Assembly (NCBI GenBank): GCA_025350245.1
Contig: JANXYG010000006.1
Coordinates: forward strand, 1 to 42,355
Direction: 5' to 3'
DNA: 42,355 nt
Source of the DNA: Betaproteobacteria bacterium
GTDB lineage: Bacteria; Pseudomonadota; Gammaproteobacteria; Burkholderiales; Ga0077523
Part shown: positions 9,829 through 17,803 of the stretch, piece by piece
How the letters are laid out: each line of letters opens with the position of its first letter
Numbering within the stretch: position 1 is the stretch's first letter
Notes under the pieces: generated by a model
Told to the model about the DNA's origin: nothing
Seen by the model: the letters and a program-made list of their open reading frames with translations, nothing else
Databases searched by the model: none
Position numbers and translations under genes: made by a program

Positions 9829-10797
9829 ATGTTTGGTTTCCTCAAGGGCGCGCCCAAGACCGATGACGCTGGCGCGGCACCCGAAAAGCGCCCCTGGTCG
9901 GCCCGGCTGCGCGATGGCCTCGCCGCGACCCGTGCCCGGCTCGGTGGCCAGCTCACCGCCTTGTTCTCGCGCGGCGGCGTGGCCGACGATGCATTCTACG
10001 ACGAGCTCGAGGCCGTGCTGCTCTCTTGCGACGTGGGTGTGGCCGCGACGCAACACCTGATCGACGATGCCCGCAACCGCGCGCGCAAAGCTCGCGCAAC
10101 CGATCCCGGCGTGGTGCGCGATCTGCTCAAGGCCGCCATGCTCGACCTGGTGCGGCCACTCGAGCAACCGCTCGTCATCGGCACGCAGCGCCCGTTCGTG
10201 ATCCTGCTGGCGGGGGTCAACGGGGCCGGCAAGACCACCTCGATCGGCAAGCTCGCCTTTCTGTTCCGCGCCCGGGGCCAATCGGTGCTGCTCGCCGCGG
10301 GCGACACTTTCAGGGCGGCGGCCCGCGAGCAACTGGCCGAATGGGGCGCGCGCAATGACATCGCGGTGGTGTCGCAGGCGTCGGGCGACCCCGGTGCGAT
10401 CGTGTACGACGCGGTGCAATCGGCGATCGCCCGCGGTACCGAGGTCGTGCTGGCCGACACTGCCGGTCGCCTCCCGACCCAATTGCATCTGATGGAAGAA
10501 CTCAAGAAGGTCAAGCGCGTCACCGCCAAGGCGCTACCGGGCGCACCGCACGAGGTATTGCTGGTTCTCGATGCCAACACCGGTCAGAACGCCGTTTCGC
10601 AGGTCAAGGCATTCGACGATGCGGTCGGCCTGACCGGCCTGATCCTGACCAAGCTCGACGGCACCGCGAAGGGCGGGGTGATCGCCGCGATCGCGCGCGA
10701 ACGGCCGATACCGCTGCGCTACATCGGCGTCGGCGAAGACCTCGAAGATTTGCGCCCGTTCGAGGCGGCGGCATTCGTCGACGCGTTGTTCGATTGA
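9829..10797 (+). CDS. ftsY: Signal recognition particle receptor FtsY
   Basis: SRP receptor GTPase that delivers ribosome-nascent chain complexes to the Sec translocon at the inner membrane. The 322-aa protein has a short basic N-terminal region rather than the long acidic A domain of E. coli. The N domain and the G domain follow. G-domain motifs are GVNGAGKTTSIGKLA, DTFRAAAREQL, DTAGRLPTQ and TKLDGTAKGG. ATG 9829 gives the usual start MFGFLK; the open frame extends further upstream without family similarity. It heads the ftsY-ftsE-ftsX-rpoH series, with ftsE 52 nt downstream. Confidence 0.97.
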   Translation: MFGFLKGAPKTDDAGAAPEKRPWSARLRDGLAATRARLGGQLTALFSRGGVADDAFYDELEAVLLSCDVGVAATQHLIDDARNRARKARATDPGVVRDLLKAAMLDLVRPLEQPLVIGTQRPFVILLAGVNGAGKTTSIGKLAFLFRARGQSVLLAAGDTFRAAAREQLAEWGARNDIAVVSQASGDPGAIVYDAVQSAIARGTEVVLADTAGRLPTQLHLMEELKKVKRVTAKALPGAPHEVLLVLDANTGQNAVSQVKAFDDAVGLTGLILTKLDGTAKGGVIAAIARERPIPLRYIGVGEDLEDLRPFEAAAFVDALFD

Positions 10798-10849
10798 GCA
10801 CCGGATCGGGAGCGCGCGCGGCGCCAGCGCGAATACTGAATTCCCGCTC

Positions 10850-11503
10850 TTGATCACCATCGATCACGTCTCGAAGCGCTACCCGGGCGGACGCGACGCC
10901 TTGAGGCAGGTGTCGTTCACCGTCGCCAAGGGCGAAATGGTGCTGCTCACCGGTCACTCCGGCGCCGGCAAGACCACGCTGCTGCGCCTGGTCGCCGCGA
11001 TCGAGCGCCCCACCGCCGGCACGATCACCGTCGGCGGCCAGAACGTCTCGCGGATGGGCAACCGTGGCATCCCCTATCTGCGACGAAATTTCGGCCTGGT
11101 GTTCCAGGACCACAAGCTGCTCCACGACCGCAGCGTGTTCGAGAACGTCGTGCTGCCGTTGCGAGTGACCGGATTCACGGCGCGGGAGGCCGCAAGCCGG
11201 GTTCGCGCCGCGCTCGACAAGGTCGGCCTGCTGGCGCGCGAGCGCGACAACCCGGTCACCTTGTCGGGCGGCGAGCGGCAACGCGTCTGCATCGCCCGGG
11301 CCATCGTCCATCGGCCCGCGATCCTGCTGGCCGATGAACCAACCGGCAATCTCGACGCTGACAACGCCCGCAACATCGTGGCGCTGCTCGACGTGTTCCG
11401 GCAGGTCGGCGCGACCATTCTCGTCGCCACCCACGATGCCGAGGCGTTCAGCGCCGCCGCGCCGCGCGTCATCACCTTGTCCGCCGGGGCGTTCGTGGCA
11501 TGA
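10850..11503 (+). CDS. ftsE: Cell division ATP-binding protein FtsE
   Basis: ATPase of the FtsEX complex, which couples the divisome to peptidoglycan hydrolase activation. The 217-aa protein has Walker A GHSGAGKTT, a Q-loop in LVFQDHKLL, signature LSGGERQRV and Walker B ILLADEPTGNLD. The start is a TTG at 10850 (reading MITIDHVSKRYPGG). No ATG or GTG that would fit the family exists at this point, so initiation may be weak. The stop overlaps the ftsX ATG by 4 nt. An EnvC-like hydrolase activator is encoded at 29312 in this window. Confidence 0.96.
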   Translation: MITIDHVSKRYPGGRDALRQVSFTVAKGEMVLLTGHSGAGKTTLLRLVAAIERPTAGTITVGGQNVSRMGNRGIPYLRRNFGLVFQDHKLLHDRSVFENVVLPLRVTGFTAREAASRVRAALDKVGLLARERDNPVTLSGGERQRVCIARAIVHRPAILLADEPTGNLDADNARNIVALLDVFRQVGATILVATHDAEAFSAAAPRVITLSAGAFVA

Positions 11504-12408
11504 CGCGCTGGCTGGCCAATCACGCGCGCGCGCTGCGCGACGCACTCGACCGGCTGCGGCACCCGCTGATTCCAACCGCCTTGAGCGTGATCGTGATCGG
11601 CAGCGCACTCGCGCTGCCCCTCCTGTTGCACCTCGCCGCGCGCAACCTGGCTACATTGTCCGGCCAGCTCGACGCTGAGCCCCAGCTCACCCTGTTCCTC
11701 GACACCAACGCCACCGAGACCGAGACCGAGGCCGTCGCTCGGCTGCTCGCGCGCCACCCTGCGGCATCGACGGTGCGATTCGTGACGCGGGCCGAAGCGC
11801 TCGCCGATCTGCGCACCAGTGCAGGCCTTGGCGGCAGCGTGGACGATCTCGGCCGCAATCCGCTGCCGGACGCCTTCGTCGTCACCGGCCGCGAGGGCGA
11901 TCCCACCGGGCTCGAGACCCTGCGCGACGAAGCCGCGAGCTGGCGAAAGGTCGAGCATGCCCAGCTCGACGCGCTCTGGGCCCGCAAGCTGGCGGCCACG
12001 GTTCGCGTCGGTCGTGTGGCCGCTTTGCTGCTTGCCAGCCTGCTCGGGATCGCTCTCACCGCCGTGACCTTCAACACGATCAGGCTCCAGATTCTGGGGC
12101 GGCGTGACGAGATCGAATTGTCGAAGTTGATCGGCGCCACCGATGCCTTCATCCGGCGCCCGTTTCTCTACTTTGGGTTGCTGCTCGGGGCCGGGGGAGG
12201 GCTCGCGGGTCTGGGGATGGTGGCGCTGGCGGTGGCCACCCTGAACCGCCAGTTGAGCGGCGCATTGCTGCTGCTCGGTGGTGTCGGCGGGTTTTCGGGG
12301 CCTGCCATCAGCGACGCAGCGGCCGTGGTCGGCGTTGCCGCCGGGCTTGGCTGGTTTGGCGCCGCCCTCTCCGTCGGCCGACACCTGCGCCGGTTCGAGC
12401 CGAGTTGA
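11500..12408 (+). CDS. ftsX: Cell division permease FtsX
   Basis: Membrane subunit of FtsEX. The 302-aa protein has a basic cytoplasmic N-terminus, a first helix near residues 25-48, and a periplasmic loop of about 120 residues (starting LDAEPQLTLFLD) that contacts EnvC-type activators in other bacteria. Three more helices lie around residues 170-195, 223-248 and 265-293. The RLQILGRRDEIELSKLIGAT segment is the cytoplasmic FtsX/MacB-type coupling region. Its ATG overlaps the ftsE stop by 4 nt. A palindromic intergenic repeat begins immediately after its stop. Confidence 0.95.
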   Translation: MTRWLANHARALRDALDRLRHPLIPTALSVIVIGSALALPLLLHLAARNLATLSGQLDAEPQLTLFLDTNATETETEAVARLLARHPAASTVRFVTRAEALADLRTSAGLGGSVDDLGRNPLPDAFVVTGREGDPTGLETLRDEAASWRKVEHAQLDALWARKLAATVRVGRVAALLLASLLGIALTAVTFNTIRLQILGRRDEIELSKLIGATDAFIRRPFLYFGLLLGAGGGLAGLGMVALAVATLNRQLSGALLLLGGVGGFSGPAISDAAAVVGVAAGLGWFGAALSVGRHLRRFEPS

Positions 12409-12500
12409 CGCCCACCCCCAGGCTGCGCTGCGCTTCGCCTTCCCCCAAAGGGGGCGCCCCGTCCTCGGGGGACCCTGTGGGCGGGGCTCCTTCGCTGTTT
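12409..12500. repeat. GC-rich palindromic intergenic repeat, copy C
   Basis: Copy C, in the same orientation as copy A and starting right after the ftsX stop. It shares the CCCACCCCCAGGCTGCGCTG start, a CCCCCAAAGGGGG palindrome (about 12444-12456) and the CTCGGGGGACCCTGTGG block. It separates ftsEX from the rpoH promoter. A transcript passing through would form a stable hairpin, but no T-run follows, so it is not a standard terminator. Confidence 0.75.
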
Positions 12501-12562
12501 GGCGGCGTTCTCGGTCTGCCTTGGCTCGCTGAGCGAAGGTAGACGGAACCTTTTTCGTGGTC

Positions 12563-12589
12563 TGGCACTCACACTGGCAGAGTGCTAAA
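12563..12589 (+). promoter_or_regulatory. CIRCE operator (HrcA-type) in front of rpoH
   Basis: The left arm CTGGCACTC (12563-12571), a 9-nt spacer and the right arm GAGTGCTAA (12581-12589) match the CIRCE consensus TTAGCACTC-N9-GAGTGCTAA at 16 of 18 arm positions with exact spacing. HrcA is the known repressor of CIRCE sites, which usually lie before groESL or dnaK. The element covers the gap between the predicted -35 and -10 of rpoH, so bound HrcA would block the polymerase. hrcA itself is not in the window. Confidence 0.85.
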
Positions 12590-12592
12590 ATC
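12563..12592 (+). promoter_or_regulatory. Predicted rpoH promoter with extended -10
   Basis: TAAAAT (12587-12592) preceded by TG at 12584-12585 forms an extended -10. A weak -35, CTGGCA (12563-12568), lies 18 bp upstream. Transcription would start near 12599, only about 15 nt before the rpoH GTG, so there is no room for an E. coli-style 5' RNA thermosensor upstream of the start codon. Confidence 0.55.
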
Positions 12593-12613
12593 GGTTCAAA
12601 GGAGGATCGAAAC

Positions 12614-13468
12614 GTGGCCTGTTCCATTGCTGTTTCCACCCCGGTTCTTTCGGCGGCAAGCCTCGACACCTACCTGTCGGCGGTCAACCGCTTTCCGCTC
12701 CTGTCCCAGGAGGAAGAGACAAGTCTGGCGCGCCGGTACCGCGACGAGGATCATCTCGAATCGGCCCGCACGCTGGTGTTGTCGCACCTGCGGCTGGTGG
12801 CGTCGGTTGCCCGTGGCTACCTTGGCTATGGCCTGCCCCAGGCTGACCTGATCCAGGAAGGCAACATCGGCCTGATGAAGGCGGTGAAGCGCTTCGACCC
12901 GGAGCGCGGCGTCAGGCTGGTCTCGTTCGCGGTGCACTGGATCCGCGCCGAGATTCACGAGTACGTGCTCAAGAATTGGCGCATCGTCAAGATCGCCACC
13001 ACCAAGGCGCAACGCAAGCTGTTCTTCAATCTGCGGAGCATGAAGGTCGGATTGAACACGCTCACGCCGACCGAAGTCGAGGCGATGGCGGCCCAGTTGA
13101 AGGTCAAGCCGGAGGAGGTGGTCGAGATGGAAACCCGTCTCGGCGGCCAGGACATGGCGCTTCAGCCATCATCGGACGACGACGACGACAGCTTCAGCCC
13201 CATTTCGTATCTGACCAATGCCGACGACGAACCGAGCCGGGTCCTCGAAGGCGAGCAGAACGCCCGCTTGCGCACGGAAGGCCTGGCAACCGCGCTGACC
13301 GCGCTCGACCCGCGCAGTCGCAGGATCATCGAAGCGCGCTGGCTGCGGGAGACCGACACCGCCACCTTGCATGATCTGGCCGGCGAGTTCGGGGTTTCCG
13401 CCGAGCGCATCCGTCAAATCGAAGTCCAGGCGATGAAGAAGATGCGGATGGCGATGGCGGAAGCCTGA
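12614..13468 (+). CDS. rpoH: RNA polymerase heat-shock sigma factor RpoH (sigma-32)
   Basis: Directs RNA polymerase to heat-shock promoters. The 284-aa protein carries the RpoH box QRKLFFNLR (about residues 133-141). Region 2 contains LIQEGNIGLMKAVKRFDP and FAVHWIRAEIHEYVL. Region 4 with a helix-turn-helix lies near the C-terminus (LAGEFGVSAERIRQIE). The GTG at 12614 was chosen because a strong Shine-Dalgarno (AAAGGAGG, 12598-12605) lies 8 nt upstream and the length then equals the family norm. The frame is open back to 12557 but that part includes the promoter. An acidic run (DDDDD, about residue 191) precedes region 3. The gene is under a CIRCE element and converges on the sco gene. Confidence 0.96.
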   Translation: MACSIAVSTPVLSAASLDTYLSAVNRFPLLSQEEETSLARRYRDEDHLESARTLVLSHLRLVASVARGYLGYGLPQADLIQEGNIGLMKAVKRFDPERGVRLVSFAVHWIRAEIHEYVLKNWRIVKIATTKAQRKLFFNLRSMKVGLNTLTPTEVEAMAAQLKVKPEEVVEMETRLGGQDMALQPSSDDDDDSFSPISYLTNADDEPSRVLEGEQNARLRTEGLATALTALDPRSRRIIEARWLRETDTATLHDLAGEFGVSAERIRQIEVQAMKKMRMAMAEA

Positions 13469-13498
13469 AGACGCCTGCTTTTGGCCCCCCCCAAAATG

Positions 13499-13524
13499 TC
13501 GCGACCGGTTCGCGGCGTTTTCTT
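13499..13524 (+). terminator. Possible Rho-independent terminator of rpoH
   Basis: CGCGA (13500-13504) and TCGCG (13510-13514) can pair around a 5-nt loop and are followed by GCGTTTTCTTTT. The stem is short, so efficiency is uncertain. A second inverted repeat, TTTTGG...CCAAAA around 13480-13495, lies just upstream. Confidence 0.4.
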
Positions 13525-13577
13525 TTGCCCGCCGGGAGAGTGGCGTAGCGCCGCGATGCTGAACGAAGGGAACCTCT

Positions 13578-13672
13578 GAAGCGAAGGGGCAGCGCCCACA
13601 GGGTCCCCCGAGGACGCTGCGCCCCCTCTTGAGGGGGAAGGCGAAGCGCAGCGCAGCCTGGGGGTGAGCGTC
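13578..13672. repeat. GC-rich palindromic intergenic repeat, copy D
   Basis: Copy D, in the opposite orientation to A and C. It reads CACAGGGTCCCCCGAGGACG, then a CCCCCTCTTGAGGGGG palindrome, then GGCGAAGCGCAGCGCAGCCT followed by GGGGGTG. It forms a near-perfect tandem with copy E, only a few bases apart, between the convergent rpoH and sco genes. Confidence 0.8.
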
Positions 13673-13676
13673 ACCT

Positions 13677-13751
13677 CCCCACAGGGTCCCCCGAGGACGC
13701 TGCGCCCCCTCTTGAGGGGGAAGGCGAAGCGCAGCGCAGCCTGGGGGTGGA
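13677..13751. repeat. GC-rich palindromic intergenic repeat, copy E
   Basis: Copy E is identical to copy D over about 75 bp, including the CCCCCTCTTGAGGGGG palindrome. The identity suggests a recent tandem duplication or gene conversion. It ends just before the sco stop codon. Copies D and E plus the possible rpoH terminator occupy the whole 291-nt gap at 13469-13759; no gene is seen there. Confidence 0.8.
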
Positions 13752-13759
13752 TGTTACTT

Positions 13760-14362
13760 TCAGGCGCCGGTGAGCAGCAGGCGGATGTCGTGCTCGATCG
13801 ATTTCGCTTCCTGCTGGCCGGAGACGAACAGACGCAATCGGCCGCGCGGATCGAACACATAGGTACCGGTGGTGTGATCGACGCTGTAGCTGTCAGGGGT
13901 GGCGCCCGGCTGCTTCTGGTAGATGACCCGGAACTCCCGCGCCGCCTCCGCGATCTCGGCTGGGCTGCCTGACAGCCCGGAGAAGCGCGGATCGAATCCG
14001 GCGGTGTACTGCGCCAGGAGATCGGCCGAATCACGTTCGGGATCGAGCGTCACCATCAGCACCTGCACGCGGTCGGCGTCGGCGCCCAGCGCCTTCATGA
14101 CCCGGGCCAGCTTGACCATCGTAATCGGGCACACGTCCGGGCAATGGGTGAAGCCGAAGAACACCACCACCACCTTGCCGCTGAAATCGGTCAGGGAGCG
14201 TGGCTGCCCACCAACGCCATGAAGCGCGAGCTTGCGCCCGAACTCGGCCCCGGTGACGTCGCTGCTCTGGAACGCCACCGCCCGGGGTTGGTTGCCGCAA
14301 CCGGCGAGCAGGCCCGCCGCAAGCGCCGCCGTCAACAGCCAGGCGGCCACCGCCCGGCGCAT
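13760..14362 (-). CDS. SCO1/SenC family copper chaperone
   Basis: Delivers copper to the CuA centre of cytochrome c oxidase subunit II, in the periplasm. The 200-aa protein starts with a lipoprotein signal ending LLAGC. It carries the copper/redox motif CPDVC in FFGFTHCPDVCP, and the third ligand His lies in SVDHTTGTYVF. The thioredoxin-like fold is implied by the family. ATG at 14362 was chosen because the longer frame lacks similarity. The ATG shares one base with the cyoE stop (TGATG), so translation is coupled. It is the last gene of the SURF1-ctaA-cyoE-sco series. Confidence 0.94.
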   Translation of the reverse strand: MRRAVAAWLLTAALAAGLLAGCGNQPRAVAFQSSDVTGAEFGRKLALHGVGGQPRSLTDFSGKVVVVFFGFTHCPDVCPITMVKLARVMKALGADADRVQVLMVTLDPERDSADLLAQYTAGFDPRFSGLSGSPAEIAEAAREFRVIYQKQPGATPDSYSVDHTTGTYVFDPRGRLRLFVSGQQEAKSIEHDIRLLLTGA

Positions 14363-15255
14363 CACCAGCGCACGTAGTGGTCCACCAGCAGGGCCGCGAA
14401 CAGGGCCGTGAGGTAGACGATGGAGTAACGAAAGGTGGTTCTGGCGATCGCGTCGCTGTAGGCGGTGTGCACGCGCCAGGCGTAGTGGAGGAACACCCCG
14501 CCGAGAGCGAGCGCCGATGCGAGATAGATATAGCCGCACATGCGGGTCGCGAATGGCATGACTGTGACCGCCACCAGGATGATGGTGTAAAGCAAGACGT
14601 GCAGGCTGGTGAACTTTTCGCCGTGCGTGACCGGCAGCATGGGGAGTCCGGCCTTGGCGTACTCATTGCGGCGGTACAGGGCGAGCGCCCAGAAGTGCGG
14701 CGGCGTCCACGCGAAGATAATGAGAAACAGCAGGCAGGCGTCCGGTGACACCGAACCGGTGACCGCTGCCCAACCCAATACCGGCGGCATGGCACCGGAA
14801 GCACCGCCAATGACGATGTTTTGCGGCGTGGCGGGCTTGAGGATGGCCGTGTAAATGACGGCATAACCGACGAACGTCGCGAGCGTCAGCCACATCGTGA
14901 GCGGATTCGCGAAGGTGTAGAGGATCAGCAGGCCGAGACCACCGAGAACCACCGCGAACGCCAGCGCCTGCGCGGAAGTCAGCTGACCCATCGGTAGCGG
15001 CCGCGCTCGGGTCCGTGCCATCAGCGCATCCAGCTTTTGCTCCACCAGGCAGTTGATCACGGCCGCCGCGCCCGCCACGAATGCGATCCCGAATGTACCG
15101 GCGAGCAAGGCGCGCAACGGTACCCAGCCAGGCGTCGCCAGGAACATCCCGATGACCGCCGTGAAGACGATGAGCGAGACGACTCTCGGTTTGGTGAGCT
15201 GGTAGAACTGGCGGATGCGCGGGCCGCGTAGCGGCAGGGCGAGGGTACTGGCCAT
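14362..15255 (-). CDS. cyoE: Protoheme IX farnesyltransferase (heme O synthase)
   Basis: Transfers a farnesyl group to heme b, giving heme O, the precursor of heme A for the oxidase. This UbiA-family protein of 297 aa has the prenyl-diphosphate-binding motif [20 protein letters not shown] (about residues 68-87), with Asp in the second position of the DxxxM part, and about eight or nine hydrophobic segments. Also called ctaB in this context. It directly follows ctaA with no gap and overlaps sco by one nucleotide. Confidence 0.95.
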   Translation of the reverse strand: MASTLALPLRGPRIRQFYQLTKPRVVSLIVFTAVIGMFLATPGWVPLRALLAGTFGIAFVAGAAAVINCLVEQKLDALMARTRARPLPMGQLTSAQALAFAVVLGGLGLLILYTFANPLTMWLTLATFVGYAVIYTAILKPATPQNIVIGGASGAMPPVLGWAAVTGSVSPDACLLFLIIFAWTPPHFWALALYRRNEYAKAGLPMLPVTHGEKFTSLHVLLYTIILVAVTVMPFATRMCGYIYLASALALGGVFLHYAWRVHTAYSDAIARTTFRYSIVYLTALFAALLVDHYVRW

Positions 15256-16275
15256 TCACATCTCCCGTCGCGGGGCTGAAACAACTTTGAAGTTTAGCAC
15301 CACGACCATGATCAGCAGCAGTGCGGCGCCGGCATTGTGGGCGACCGCCAGCGGCAGCGGCAAAACATACGCCACGTTGGCGATGCCAAGAGACGCCTGC
15401 GTCAGCGCCAGCACGGCGACGAGCATTCCGGCCAGTCGAAACGCGGGCACCGCCCGGGCCACCCAGCCGGCGATGACCAGCACCGTCACCGCCACGATCG
15501 CGCCGATGCGGTGCGCCCAATGGATCGCGGTCAGCGCTTCACCCGGCAGTGGAGCGCCATCACGGGTTTCACCCAGCCGGCGCGCAAGGCTGAATCCCTG
15601 GTCGACATCCATGGGCGGTACGGCGCGTCCCTGGCAGAGCGGCAGGTCGGGGCAGGCCATGCCCGCATAGTTGGTGCTGACCCAACCGCCAAGCACGATC
15701 TGCAATGAGAGCACGGCCAGGGCTGCCGTCGCCCAACGGGCCGCTGCACTGTGCCCGGTCGGTGTCGGCTCGGAGACCGGCGCGCGCGCCGCACCTTGTC
15801 GTGCCGAAAGCCACGCCAGCAGGGCCAGGGTCATCATGCCGCCGAGCAGATGGCCAGTCACGATCGCGGGCATCAGCAGCATCGTCACGGTCCACATGCC
15901 GAAGGCGGCCTGCAGGCAGATCAGCATCACCAGCGCGGCCGGCAACCACGGCGACTGACCGAGCCGGTCACGCCAGCGCCAAGCGATCACCGCTATCGTC
16001 ACCACCAGGAGTCCGAGGGTGCCGGCAAGGTAGCGATGGATCATCTCGATCCAGGCCTTGCGAGTTTCGATGACGCTGCCCGGAAAGCGTTCGAGGGCAC
16101 GGCTGGTGGCGGTTTCCGATTGCGGCACCGCGACATGGCCATAGCAACCGGGCCAGTCGGGACAACCCAGACCCGCGTCGGAGAGACGCACGAACGCGCC
16201 GAACACAACCACCAGCAGTGCCAGCGCGGTCGCGGAAAACACCAGAACCCGAAACACCGAACCCACCTGCATCAA
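15256..16275 (-). CDS. ctaA: Heme A synthase (COX15/CtaA)
   Basis: Oxidises the C8 methyl of heme O to give heme A. The 339-aa protein has about eight transmembrane segments in two four-helix halves. Family motifs visible are FGAFVRLSDAGLGCPDWPGCYGH (the first His/Cys loop region, shown here up to the H) and the second-half GGWVSTNYAGMACPDLPLCQG loop with its Cys pair. Histidines expected as heme ligands occur in EMIHRYLAG and AIHWAHRIGA. It ends exactly where cyoE starts and its start overlaps the upstream gene by 4 nt. Confidence 0.94.
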   Translation of the reverse strand: MMQVGSVFRVLVFSATALALLVVVFGAFVRLSDAGLGCPDWPGCYGHVAVPQSETATSRALERFPGSVIETRKAWIEMIHRYLAGTLGLLVVTIAVIAWRWRDRLGQSPWLPAALVMLICLQAAFGMWTVTMLLMPAIVTGHLLGGMMTLALLAWLSARQGAARAPVSEPTPTGHSAAARWATAALAVLSLQIVLGGWVSTNYAGMACPDLPLCQGRAVPPMDVDQGFSLARRLGETRDGAPLPGEALTAIHWAHRIGAIVAVTVLVIAGWVARAVPAFRLAGMLVAVLALTQASLGIANVAYVLPLPLAVAHNAGAALLLIMVVVLNFKVVSAPRREM

Positions 16276-16862
16276 CCTATCCTCGACACCGACAGCAGCT
16301 TGGTCAGGTCTTTCTTGATGAGATTCGGATCGGCGTCCTTGGGAAAACGCATCATGAGATTTCCGAGCGGGTCGACCAGATAGAGATGATCGCGGGCGGA
16401 GCCGGCGGCCGGCAATCTTGGCAACAATGCCTGCCCTCCCCCCATGAGCACCACCGTGCCTTGGTATTCGCGCAACAGGGCAGCGCCCGGCGTCACGCTG
16501 TCATCGACGATCCAGGTCCGCACGACACGATCGGAGTCCTTTCCTTGCGTGAGGCGCAACTGCCGCATCTGCCACAGCTTGTCGCGGCACGGTTGGTCGC
16601 AGGCGCCGGAAGCCACCATCACGAACGACCAATGCCCGCGGATCTGCGCGAACGCAGGATCGGGTGTCGTGGAATCACCCGGGCCCAGGCCGGGCATGGC
16701 AATCGGCGTTATCAGTTCGCCGTAATTGCGAAATGACGCCGGGCGCCAGACGTAGTAGGCGAGGTACGACGCGGCGATCGGCGCAAAGCACACGAGAGCG
16801 AGCAGCAGCAGCTCACGCCGACGGCGGCGGGGAACGGAATCGGCGGCTGAGGAAGTAGCCAT
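16272..16862 (-). CDS. Membrane-anchored thioredoxin-like protein of the cytochrome oxidase cluster
   Basis: A 196-aa protein with a basic N-terminus and one membrane helix (about residues 17-38). A periplasmic domain follows with a CxxxC pair in SGACDQPCRDKLW (about residues 87-99) and a C-terminal HLYLVDPLGNLMMRFP segment resembling the end of SCO-type thioredoxin folds. Proteins of this kind regularly lie between SURF1 and ctaA in betaproteobacteria, so a role in oxidase assembly, probably copper or thiol handling, is inferred; no function is proven. Its start overlaps the end of the SURF1 gene by 50 nt, an unusually long overlap. A later start would lose part of the basic N-terminus. Confidence 0.82.
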   Translation of the reverse strand: MATSSAADSVPRRRRRELLLLALVCFAPIAASYLAYYVWRPASFRNYGELITPIAMPGLGPGDSTTPDPAFAQIRGHWSFVMVASGACDQPCRDKLWQMRQLRLTQGKDSDRVVRTWIVDDSVTPGAALLREYQGTVVLMGGGQALLPRLPAAGSARDHLYLVDPLGNLMMRFPKDADPNLIKKDLTKLLSVSRIG

Positions 16863-17535
16863 AGAGAATCACGATGAGGGTGGCTATTGCACCCCACTGG
16901 AAAGCGTACCCGTAGTGCCGGGCGGAACCGTTGGCCGGCGCAAACCAGTCGCGCGCAAGTCCGTCGGCGAGGGTGCTGTGCTGTTCCAGCAGGAACGGTT
17001 GTAGCGGCTGCGGAAAACGGGCGGCAAAGCGCTCGAGGGTCACGTTCTGCCACACGGTTCCCGACATTGAACCATGCGACAGTTCCAGGAACCGGGCGTT
17101 CGGTGGCAGCGCGATTCCCTCGATTTCGACCACGCCGGCCGGCGTCACGATGGCGGGCAGGCGCGTGCGATCGAGATTGCCCGCAACCCAGCCGCGCTTG
17201 ACCAGCACGTGCATGGCACTGCCCGCGACACGCAACGCCATGAACACTTCGTAGCCCGGGGTTGCACCGCGGCTGCGGTTGTCCTGCAGCACCAGCGAAT
17301 CGGCGATGAACTCGCCATCCGCCCGCACCCGGCGATATCGAGCCACCTCTTCGGCCACCGGGACCGCGCCCAGGCTCATGACCGCAGCGGTGTTGGCGCT
17401 CGCGATGGCATCGGCTATCCGGTCTTTTTCGCACCCGCGACCATACTGCCAAATGCTCGCGGAAACGGTGAGCGCCAACCCCAACAACGCGACGAAAGCC
17501 GGTAGCAGCGCCGGACGACGGCGCGGCGATTTCAT
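16813..17535 (-). CDS. SURF1 family cytochrome oxidase assembly protein
   Basis: Inner-membrane assembly factor thought to help insert heme A into subunit I. The 240-aa protein has the two terminal helices that define the family: about residues 9-28 (LLPAFVALLGLALTVSASIW, followed by QYGR) and about 212-232 (the GYAFQWGAIATLIVILYG region). The periplasmic part includes the conserved RRVRADGEF and VLVKRGWV segments. ATG 17535 (MKSPRRRP) is preferred over the one five codons upstream. It starts the second assembly unit and diverges from the small DUF2909 gene. Confidence 0.9.
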   Translation of the reverse strand: MKSPRRRPALLPAFVALLGLALTVSASIWQYGRGCEKDRIADAIASANTAAVMSLGAVPVAEEVARYRRVRADGEFIADSLVLQDNRSRGATPGYEVFMALRVAGSAMHVLVKRGWVAGNLDRTRLPAIVTPAGVVEIEGIALPPNARFLELSHGSMSGTVWQNVTLERFAARFPQPLQPFLLEQHSTLADGLARDWFAPANGSARHYGYAFQWGAIATLIVILYGYFLSRRFRSPPPSA

Positions 17536-17595
17536 CGGGATTGGAACCACGCGTGACGTTCGTCTAGACTCGTTGCCTTCACCGGAAAGGCTCGC

Positions 17596-17787
17596 ATGAA
17601 GATCGTCATCGTGATTTTTCTGGTCCTGATCCTGTTCAGTCTAGGGTCGGCGCTGTTTTACCTCATGCGTGACAAGGGCGGTTCCAACCGCACCGTCAAG
17701 GCATTGACGTTGCGCATCGGCTTGTCGCTCTCGCTGTTCCTGCTGATCATGGCCAGTCACTACTTCGGGTTCTTTCCCGGGCGCTAG
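17596..17787 (+). CDS. Twin-transmembrane protein, DUF2909
   Basis: A 63-aa protein made of two hydrophobic helices (residues 3-23 and 42-60) joined by a basic turn, RDKGGSNRTVKALTLR. This is the DUF2909 'twin transmembrane' pattern and the family is typically found in betaproteobacterial cta clusters. The ATG has a GGAAAGG Shine-Dalgarno 6 nt upstream. It is the only plus-strand gene within the minus-strand oxidase locus, so it splits that locus into two transcription units. The function is unknown; a link to the oxidase is by position only. Confidence 0.85.
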   Translation: MKIVIVIFLVLILFSLGSALFYLMRDKGGSNRTVKALTLRIGLSLSLFLLIMASHYFGFFPGR

Positions 17788-17803
17788 GGCGTTCATTCGT
17801 CGG

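Noticed and set aside
12564-12586. Sigma-54 promoter (TGGCAC) ahead of rpoH
   Set aside because: The -12 element TTGC is missing at the required spacing; TGGCAC is part of the left CIRCE arm.
11074-12669. 531-codon minus-strand open frame across ftsE, ftsX and the rpoH start
   Set aside because: Antisense to three confident genes and crossing an intergenic repeat and promoter; no family resemblance.
13469-13759. Small gene or sRNA between rpoH and sco
   Set aside because: The gap is accounted for by a possible terminator and repeat copies D and E; no promoter or plausible reading frame is seen.
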